Source: Pedobacter sandarakinus
Lineage (GTDB): Bacteria; Bacteroidota; Bacteroidia; Sphingobacteriales; Sphingobacteriaceae
Direction of reading: 5' to 3'
Assembly: GCF_026240095.1 (NCBI RefSeq)
Contig: NZ_JAPIVG010000001.1
Location: 1-64,000, forward strand
Length of the DNA: 64,000 nucleotides
This document shows positions 45,942 through 52,032 of this stretch, piece by piece (positions within the stretch are counted from its first letter, which is position 1; each line of letters begins with the position of its first letter). The notes beneath the pieces were generated by a model, which was not told where the DNA came from, ran no database searches, and was given only the letters and a program-made list of their open reading frames with translations. The translations under genes and the position numbers were made by a program.

Positions 45942-46379
45942 ATGAGGCACCTAATATTCGTTGCTCTTATGCTTTTATTGCCCGCTACACTATTGGCGCA
46001 GAGACCAAAAGGCGAGGAAATAGAATCGTTAAAAATTGCATACTTCACCCAAAAATTAGATTTATCTGCTGAAGAGGCTAAAATTTTCTGGCCAATTTAT
46101 AATGATATGGAAAACGAGCAAAATGCGCTGCGTAAAGAACGCATTCAGAAAATGATTTCGTTTAGAAAAGTTACTGAGATTGATAATTTAAGTGATGCCC
46201 AGGTACAAAGCCTAATCACCAGCGAATTTGATTTTAGGCAGCGAGATTTGAACTTAGAAAAAAAATATTACAATCGTTTAAAATCTAGCTTACCCATTAA
46301 AGTGGTTGGCAAGTTTTACAGGGCCCAGGAGGGTTTTAAACGGGAGCTGCTCAATCGATTTAAAGATAGACGAAATTAA
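45942..46379 (+). CDS. Spy/CpxP-like periplasmic protein
   Basis: A 145-residue protein with a signal peptide ending TLLAQ (about residue 19), followed by an all-helical, charged mature part. LKIAYFTQKLDLSAEEAKIFWPIYNDMENEQ resembles the first helices of Spy/CpxP-type proteins, and the second half is rich in Arg, Lys and Glu. By analogy it may be a periplasmic chaperone or stress sensor feeding back on the sigma operon. It lies 66 bases after the membrane partner gene and is followed by a terminator, so it ends the operon. Confidence 0.75.
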   Translation: MRHLIFVALMLLLPATLLAQRPKGEEIESLKIAYFTQKLDLSAEEAKIFWPIYNDMENEQNALRKERIQKMISFRKVTEIDNLSDAQVQSLITSEFDFRQRDLNLEKKYYNRLKSSLPIKVVGKFYRAQEGFKRELLNRFKDRRN

Positions 46380-46386
46380 TGCCGAA

Positions 46387-46412
46387 GGCTTACAGTTATG
46401 TAAGTCTTTTTT
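46387..46412 (+). terminator. Terminator of the sigma factor operon
   Basis: Stem GGCTTAC (46387-46393) with GTAAGTC (46400-46406), one G-U pair, loop AGTTAT, then six T residues (46407-46412). Confidence 0.8.
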
Positions 46413-46504
46413 ATTTTACATAATCTCTATATCACAATTGGCAGAAAGTATTCAAATTTCTATACGGGGAACATCCATAAAGTGCAACTGTAACTCGAAA
46501 TGAG

Positions 46505-46512
46505 TATTTTTG
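46505..46512 (+). promoter_or_regulatory. -7 element abutting the aminotransferase start
   Basis: TATTTTTG, ending three bases before the ATG at 46516. It predicts a leaderless mRNA. No TTG box at the usual distance. Confidence 0.45.
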
Positions 46513-46515
46513 TAA

Positions 46516-47706
46516 ATGCTTACTCAACGTCAGTTATTTTTACAACACAATGCACAAACCTCTCCAGAGCCTTTAATGTTAGAATTTGTAAGGGCAAAAG
46601 GCATTTATATTTACGATGCCGCTGGCAGAAAACATTTAGATCTGATTGCCGGCATTGGCGTAAGTAATGTTGGTCATTGCCATCCTGCGGTGGTAGAAGC
46701 AATACAAAAGCAAGCTGAAACCTATATGCATTTGATGGTGTATGGAGAGTATATCCAAACGCCACAGGTTAATTTTGCCAAAGCGCTAGCCGATGTTTTA
46801 CCACCTAGCTTAAGCTGTACCTATTTTTTAAACTCTGGCACCGAGGCTGTAGAAGGGGCCATGAAACTTGCTAAGCGCTACACTGGTAGAAAAGGTTTTA
46901 TTGCTTGCAAAAATGCCTACCACGGGAGCACTCATGGGGCTGAAAGTTTAATGGAAAGCGATTTCTATTCGACTGGTTATGGTCCGTTTTTGCCTCATGT
47001 AGATTTTATAGAACATAATAACCTAAATGATCTTGGGAAAATAACAGAAGAAATTGCGGCTGTTTTCATAGAACCTATACAAGGTGAGGCTGGTATTAGA
47101 GTTGCAAATTTACCATACATGCAGGCTTTAAGAGCTAGATGCAATGAGACAAAAACGCTATTAATTTTTGATGAAATCCAGTCTGGCTTTGGCCGAAGCG
47201 GTAAAATGTTTGCTTTTGAGCATTTTGATGTGGTACCAGATGTGTTGCTTTTAGCTAAGGGGATTGGTGGCGGAATGCCCATCGGTGCCTTTATCAGTTC
47301 GCTTGAAATCATGTCGGTACTTTCCCACTCCCCTATTTTGGGCCACATGACTACTTTTGGCGGGCACCCGGTTTGTTGTGCAGCTGGTTTGGCCACTCTC
47401 AGAACGTTGGTCGATGAAAAAATTGTCGATGGTGTAGAAGAAAAAGGCAATCTTTTCAAAAAGTTACTTCAACACCCAGCTATAAAGGAGATAAGAGGTA
47501 AAGGACTTATGTTGGCCGTAGAATTTGAAGATTTCGAATTGAATAAAAAGATTATCGATTCCTGTATTTTAGATGGTGTGCTCTCAGATTGGTTTCTACA
47601 TTGCAGCAACTCCATGCGCATTGCGCCTCCACTAATCATTACCAAGCAAGAAATTGAGGAAGCCTGCGCAATCATCCTCAAAAATATTAATTTAGTAGTG
47701 GGATAG
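46516..47706 (+). CDS. Class III PLP-dependent aminotransferase
   Basis: A 396-residue enzyme of the acetylornithine/ornithine/GABA aminotransferase group. GIGVSNVGHCHPAVVEAI is the N-terminal signature, NSGTEAVEGAMKLAKRYTGR the phosphate-binding block, FDEIQSGFGRSGKMFAFE the family motif with the PLP-binding Asp, and LAKGIGGGMPIGAF contains the Schiff-base Lys248. The substrate cannot be assigned; the genes of arginine synthesis are not adjacent. It is flanked by a terminator before and the two-component system after. Confidence 0.9.
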   Translation: MLTQRQLFLQHNAQTSPEPLMLEFVRAKGIYIYDAAGRKHLDLIAGIGVSNVGHCHPAVVEAIQKQAETYMHLMVYGEYIQTPQVNFAKALADVLPPSLSCTYFLNSGTEAVEGAMKLAKRYTGRKGFIACKNAYHGSTHGAESLMESDFYSTGYGPFLPHVDFIEHNNLNDLGKITEEIAAVFIEPIQGEAGIRVANLPYMQALRARCNETKTLLIFDEIQSGFGRSGKMFAFEHFDVVPDVLLLAKGIGGGMPIGAFISSLEIMSVLSHSPILGHMTTFGGHPVCCAAGLATLRTLVDEKIVDGVEEKGNLFKKLLQHPAIKEIRGKGLMLAVEFEDFELNKKIIDSCILDGVLSDWFLHCSNSMRIAPPLIITKQEIEEACAIILKNINLVVG

Positions 47707-47766
47707 CGCTGAAAGGTGAAAGGCTAGAGCGAAAAGCTAAAACACGCTTTGCCGGATCTTGATCCC

Positions 47767-47790
47767 TGATACTAAATACTTGATACTAAA
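47767..47790 (+). repeat. Tandem TGATACTAAA repeat before the response regulator
   Basis: TGATACTAAA occurs at 47767-47776 and at 47781-47790, 14 bases apart, the second copy ending right at the ATG. Direct repeats are the usual binding pattern of OmpR-type regulators, but the position overlapping the start and the low complexity make this weak. Confidence 0.4.
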
Positions 47791-48468
47791 ATGAACGTAC
47801 TAATTGTTGAAGATGAAAAAAGCCTTGCGCTGGAAATGGATGAATTCTTAAGCAAAGAAGGTTTTATTGTAGAACATGCCTGGAAAAAAGCATCTGCTGA
47901 AGAGAAGATCTTTGTAAACAATTACGATTTTATATTATTGGATTTAGGTTTGCCAGATGGCGATGGTTTTGAAGTGCTGGCCCAACTAAAAAGCTTTAAG
48001 GACCGCGATGATGCCGTAATAATTCTTACTGCCCGCAGCGCTGTCGACGACAGAATTAAAGGTTTGGATGATGGAGCAGATGACTACCTTCCTAAGCCAT
48101 TTTCACTTAACGAGCTTCTTGCACGGATGCACGCCATTACAAGGCGAAAACATAAATTGGATCGAAACGAAATAAATATCCACAACTTTCTCTTAAATAT
48201 TCAGAACAGAACGGTTTCTTTTGGCGATGAAAGACTAAACCTAACCAAAAAAGAGTATGAGATCTTCAACTATTTGGTACTCAACAAAAACCGTGTGGTA
48301 TCTAGAATGAGCTTAACAGAGCATGTTTGGGGCGATATTCTGGAAGTGAATTCAGATTCGAACTTTGTTGATGTTCATGTAAAAAACCTGCGTAAGAAAT
48401 TAGCTGCTGCAAACCCTATTGATTGGTTCGAAACGGTTAGAAGCATTGGCTATCGCATCAATTGTTAA
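47791..48468 (+). CDS. OmpR-family response regulator
   Basis: A 225-residue regulator. The receiver domain (residues 1-120) has the phosphoacceptor Asp51 in DFILLDLGLPDGDGF, the acidic pair in IVEDEKS and the conserved Lys in YLPKPFSLNELLAR. The C-terminal winged-helix domain (about 125-225) includes LTKKEYEIFNYLVLNKNRVVSR and DVHVKNLRKKL. The histidine kinase gene follows 10 bases downstream. Targets are unknown; it lies two genes from the SusC/SusD locus. Confidence 0.93.
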   Translation: MNVLIVEDEKSLALEMDEFLSKEGFIVEHAWKKASAEEKIFVNNYDFILLDLGLPDGDGFEVLAQLKSFKDRDDAVIILTARSAVDDRIKGLDDGADDYLPKPFSLNELLARMHAITRRKHKLDRNEINIHNFLLNIQNRTVSFGDERLNLTKKEYEIFNYLVLNKNRVVSRMSLTEHVWGDILEVNSDSNFVDVHVKNLRKKLAAANPIDWFETVRSIGYRINC

Positions 48469-48478
48469 TCAAACTTAA

Positions 48479-49789
48479 ATGAAGTTACAAGTTAAGTTTT
48501 CCCTTTACAATGCCGTCACCAAAATTTCCATCATATTACTCTTGGGGTTGATCATCTTATTTTCATTGGATAAACTCGCTTATAACCAACTGGATAACAG
48601 GCTTATCAAAAAGAAAAACAAAATTATTAAAAACCTCAGTGATAGCGAAATTGATACTCTGCTAAATAAGCAATCATCATTTACCGATTACAATATATTA
48701 AAAGAAGAATTTATCATCTTAACAGACATACCTGATAACCAGAAAGATTCTGTAGCCAACGTATATACCGAAAGAAGAGAAATTGAAGGGGATATTGAGG
48801 TCTATCGAATACTAAACTATAAATTTTCTTATCGAACAAATTGGTACAATTTAGAAATTGGAGAAACTATGACAACCCTTCAATCCATCAAAAATTCAAT
48901 CCGCTTTTATATGTTGATTGTGTTGGTAGGTACCTTATTGGTTACTTTAATTACTGACTATGCATTTTCTAACTTTTTACTGCGACCATTTTATCTCATT
49001 ATTGATAAAAAAATTAATCGCGTAGATGACCCTTCACATTACAACTATGAAAATATTCCCACCACAACCGATGATTTTAAAATATTAGACAACAGCGTGA
49101 ATTCATTAATGCGAAAGATCAATACGCTGTTCGCATTAGAGAAACAGTTTATCGCCAATGTTTCGCATGAGTTACTTACTCCCATTTCGATCCTAAGTAC
49201 CCGTTTTGAAAACATGCTTAACACCCCTTCTATCCCCGAAGAACACGAAAACAAAATTTATGCCTCTTTAAAAACTTTAAACCGGCTGAAAGTTGTAATC
49301 AACAGCCTGCTCCTGATATCTAAAGTAGAAAATAACCAATACCTTAAAACGGAACAGATTAATTTAAGAAGCGAACTTGCAGACGTTTACGACGAGTTAG
49401 AAGATCGAATTGCCGATAAGCAAATTAAGTATGCTGCTAAGTTTCCAGATGATTTTACTTTAACCGGAAATCAGCCTTTAATACATACGTTGTTGATGAA
49501 TCTACTAAGCAATGCAGTGAAATACAATCGGGTTGGTGGAGAAATCTCAATTATCGGAAAGTTTAATTCACAAGGCTACACGTTAACCATTTCAGATACT
49601 GGCATAGGAATGAGTGAGCAGTTCCTGGAAAATGCATTCGACCGTTTTAAACGTGGCAATTCGGAAGAAAATGGTTTTGGTTTAGGTTTGGCAATCGTAG
49701 AAAGTATTGCAAGTTTTCACAAAATTGGGATCACCGTAACCTCAGTAGAAATGCAGGGCACTACTGTTTCTCTAAGTTTCGACACCTAA
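48479..49789 (+). CDS. Membrane sensor histidine kinase
   Basis: A 436-residue kinase with two membrane helices (about residues 13-32 and 142-162) enclosing an extracytoplasmic domain of about 110 residues with no known fold. A linker follows, then the phosphoacceptor helix NVSHELLTPISIL (His230). The ATPase domain has LMNLLSNAVKYN (N box), ISDTGIGMSEQ (G1) and GFGLGLAIVESIA (G2). It pairs with the adjacent response regulator. The signal is not known. Confidence 0.92.
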   Translation: MKLQVKFSLYNAVTKISIILLLGLIILFSLDKLAYNQLDNRLIKKKNKIIKNLSDSEIDTLLNKQSSFTDYNILKEEFIILTDIPDNQKDSVANVYTERREIEGDIEVYRILNYKFSYRTNWYNLEIGETMTTLQSIKNSIRFYMLIVLVGTLLVTLITDYAFSNFLLRPFYLIIDKKINRVDDPSHYNYENIPTTTDDFKILDNSVNSLMRKINTLFALEKQFIANVSHELLTPISILSTRFENMLNTPSIPEEHENKIYASLKTLNRLKVVINSLLLISKVENNQYLKTEQINLRSELADVYDELEDRIADKQIKYAAKFPDDFTLTGNQPLIHTLLMNLLSNAVKYNRVGGEISIIGKFNSQGYTLTISDTGIGMSEQFLENAFDRFKRGNSEENGFGLGLAIVESIASFHKIGITVTSVEMQGTTVSLSFDT

Positions 49790-49798
49790 TATTGGCAA

Positions 49799-49830
49799 TT
49801 GTAAGCCCAAAATACAATTTTGTACCTTTG
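49799..49830 (+). promoter_or_regulatory. Promoter of the 7TM-zinc ribbon gene
   Basis: TTG (49799-49801), 21 bases, TACCTTTG (49823-49830), a near-consensus Bacteroidota promoter. It ends five bases before the ATG at 49836, so the mRNA should have almost no leader. The gene is therefore transcribed apart from the kinase gene. Confidence 0.65.
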
Positions 49831-49835
49831 CTTTA

Positions 49836-51740
49836 ATGCAAGTGCAAATCAGTTTTATAAAAATACTGGCGGTAATATTTGGCCTCGTAGTGTTGTGTAC
49901 GTTAGAGACATTAGCGCAAAAACCTGTAGCAATACAAGATAGTGTAGACCAACATATTTTTACTTTTAGAGAAATTGAAGTGTTGGAAGATCCCAACGAG
50001 CAATTTACGTTTGAACAGGTTAAAAGCAGTGAATTTAGCAGTAGGTTTAAACCAAGCGCCAGCAGCACACCACAAACAAAAAACCTAAATAAGAGCTACT
50101 GGTTTAGAATTAAAGTTAAAGGCAACCCAAACGCCGACAAAACCTTCCTGCTTGAGTTCTTTGATCAAACAATCGATCAAATAAGTGCTTACATCCCACA
50201 GAAAAATCATATTTATCATGTAGCGGAACTGGGAGATGCAAACCCATTTTACAAGCGGATAATTAGCCACAAAAATTTCGAAATACCCATCCAAAATACT
50301 GGCAATGATGTAGATACCTACTATTTCAAAATCAAATCATCTCAAATTTCCGATATCATTATCGTGCTTAGGTCGGCAGAGTGGTTTATTGCCTATGCAC
50401 TAAACGAGTATTTTTATTTCGGCATCTTCTACGGGATGATTTTAGTGTTTAGTTTCTACAACCTCATTATGTACTTAGCCATCAGGCAAAAGCAGTACCT
50501 CTATTATGTATTGTATAACTTAAGCGTGGGTCTTTTCGAGATAGCTACTGACGGCATAGCTTACCAGTATTTATGGCCAAATTCACCAAATTGGAATCAG
50601 GTGGCTTACGCATTTGCTCTTTGTGCAACAAGCATTTTTGCCTTGCTATTTACCAGGGAATTACTTTTAGTTAGGGCTAAGGCACCTAAATTGAACCGAC
50701 TTATTGTTGGCGTAATCATACTGAGATTAGTCTTTTTTATCTATTGCTACTTTCTAAACCAAAATGCATTTAGCTACAAATTTATAGACGCTGTTCCTTT
50801 ATCTGTAGCATTTTTTACAGGAATTTACATCTACAAAAAGGGCTACAAGCCTGCACGTTTCTTTGTATTGGGCTACAGCTTTCTTTTTGCAGGGTTTACG
50901 CTCAAATTCTTAATTATGCTGGGTATTGCCTGGCTTAATTTTGGGGCGCTTAGTTACTATAGCCTAAGCTTCTGCTTCGTATTAGAAATGGTGTTTCTAT
51001 CTTTTGCTATAGGCGATAAAGTACGGATTTTAAAGATAAACAGAGATAAGGCACAGCAGAAGATAATCCGCCAAATGGATGTTAATGCCAAGCTAAAAGA
51101 CACGATTAACCAAGAATTAGAAACTAAGGTAGAAGAACGAACAAGAGAAGTATATCACAAATCCTTAATCATTGAAAGTAAAAATCAGGCCTTAGAGGAA
51201 GCAAATTTACTTTTGCAACAACAGGCCGAAGAGATTTCCCGTATGAATGTTCTGTTGGAGCAAGATAATGAAGAGTTGCAAACCAACGTAGAAAAGGTTA
51301 CCAGAGATCGGGTAATGAACACCGAGGTCGATTTTGAAGAATTTAGTAAGATATATCCAGATAAAGAATCTTGTTTTGAGTTTCTTGCCAACTTAAAATG
51401 GAGCAAAGGCTATCATTGTCGTAAATGCAACAATGACCACTATTTTGCTGGCCACATCATGTACAGTCGCCGTTGCAGCAAATGCGGTTATGAAGAATCT
51501 GTTACCACGTATACCGTTTTTCACAATACTCGTATTCCGCTAAATAAGGCATTCTATATGATATTTTTGATCTACTCAACCAATGGAAAAATTTCGTCAC
51601 ACAAACTTTCTGAGCTACTTACCATAAGGCAGAGTACCTGCTGGACGTTTGGCTCGAGGATTAAAAAAGTAATGGAAGAGCGCAAAAGATTACTTAAAAA
51701 AACCGGTAAAGATGGGTGGAGTCAGCTGGTTATTGAATAA
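49836..51740 (+). CDS. 7TMR-DISM receptor fused to an IS1595-type zinc-ribbon DNA-binding domain
   Basis: A 634-residue membrane protein. A signal peptide ends TLAQ (about residue 28). A beta-rich sensor (about 40-180; SYWFRIKVKGN, TYYFKIKSSQISDIIIVLR) matches the 7TMR-DISMED2 type. Residues 185-395 hold seven membrane helices (FYFGIFYGMILVFSFYNLIMY onward), 395-500 a charged coiled coil, and 505-634 a region similar to the N-terminal part of IS1595 transposases: KESCFEFLANLKW, zinc pairs Cys528/531 and Cys547/550, TVFHNTRIPLNKAF and SSHKLSELLTI. The DDE catalytic domain is absent. It could be a membrane-tethered regulator of the SusC/SusD genes next to it. The domain calls are from motifs; the function is inferred. 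Confidence 0.85.
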   Translation: MQVQISFIKILAVIFGLVVLCTLETLAQKPVAIQDSVDQHIFTFREIEVLEDPNEQFTFEQVKSSEFSSRFKPSASSTPQTKNLNKSYWFRIKVKGNPNADKTFLLEFFDQTIDQISAYIPQKNHIYHVAELGDANPFYKRIISHKNFEIPIQNTGNDVDTYYFKIKSSQISDIIIVLRSAEWFIAYALNEYFYFGIFYGMILVFSFYNLIMYLAIRQKQYLYYVLYNLSVGLFEIATDGIAYQYLWPNSPNWNQVAYAFALCATSIFALLFTRELLLVRAKAPKLNRLIVGVIILRLVFFIYCYFLNQNAFSYKFIDAVPLSVAFFTGIYIYKKGYKPARFFVLGYSFLFAGFTLKFLIMLGIAWLNFGALSYYSLSFCFVLEMVFLSFAIGDKVRILKINRDKAQQKIIRQMDVNAKLKDTINQELETKVEERTREVYHKSLIIESKNQALEEANLLLQQQAEEISRMNVLLEQDNEELQTNVEKVTRDRVMNTEVDFEEFSKIYPDKESCFEFLANLKWSKGYHCRKCNNDHYFAGHIMYSRRCSKCGYEESVTTYTVFHNTRIPLNKAFYMIFLIYSTNGKISSHKLSELLTIRQSTCWTFGSRIKKVMEERKRLLKKTGKDGWSQLVIE

Positions 51741-51754
51741 TTTATAGACTACAT

Positions 51755-51807
51755 TACCTTGGAATTGCATTTTTTTCAATGGAAAAAATACAAAATTCGC
51801 CAAGGTA
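51755..51807. other. Long imperfect hairpin between the 7TM gene and susC
   Basis: Outer arms TACCTTGG (51755-51762) and CCAAGGTA (51800-51807) are perfect. Inside them AATT pairs with AATT, and a T-rich arm (51770-51777) pairs with an A-rich arm (51782-51788). It starts 15 bases after the stop of the 7TM gene and may terminate its transcript, although the T tail is poor. The right arm overlaps the first direct repeat. Confidence 0.5.
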
Positions 51808-51822
51808 TTTAAGCGTATCAAA
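51804..51822 (+). repeat. Imperfect 19-bp direct repeat, copy 1
   Basis: GGTATTTAAGCGTATCAAA. It matches copy 2 (51896-51914) at 17 of 19 positions, with the final 12 bases (AAGCGTATCAAA) identical. It lies about 190 bases before the predicted susC promoter and could be a regulator-binding site. Confidence 0.6.
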
Positions 51823-51895
51823 CTACCACAATAATTCTAATGTATATTGCTGTTCAAGCCCTGGTTATCAGGCAATAAACCGTGGAAGCAACAGC

Positions 51896-51914
51896 GGTAC
51901 TAAAGCGTATCAAA
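51896..51914 (+). repeat. Imperfect 19-bp direct repeat, copy 2
   Basis: GGTACTAAAGCGTATCAAA. The two copies start 92 bases apart and read in the same direction. This copy lies about 57 bases upstream of the predicted TTG box of susC, a normal distance for an activator site. Confidence 0.6.
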
Positions 51915-51970
51915 AAACTCTCAAAAGTCTAATTATCAAATACTTACGATAAATTTAATACTGAAAAAAC

Positions 51971-52002
51971 TTGTTTTTAACATGAATTGAGCGTTAACTT
52001 TA
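51971..52002 (+). promoter_or_regulatory. Candidate promoter of susC
   Basis: TTG (51971-51973), 21 bases, TAACTTTA (51995-52002), which differs from the -7 consensus only in its last base. A weak -7 element fits a promoter that needs an activator. Predicted leader about 25 bases. Confidence 0.45.
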
Positions 52003-52032
52003 CCTCATAATAATATAACAAAGCAAAAAAAT

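Noticed and set aside
49836-51740. IS1595-family transposase gene
   Set aside because: Only the zinc-ribbon and following helices are present. There is no DDE domain, no recognisable flanking terminal repeats, and the rest is an intact membrane receptor.
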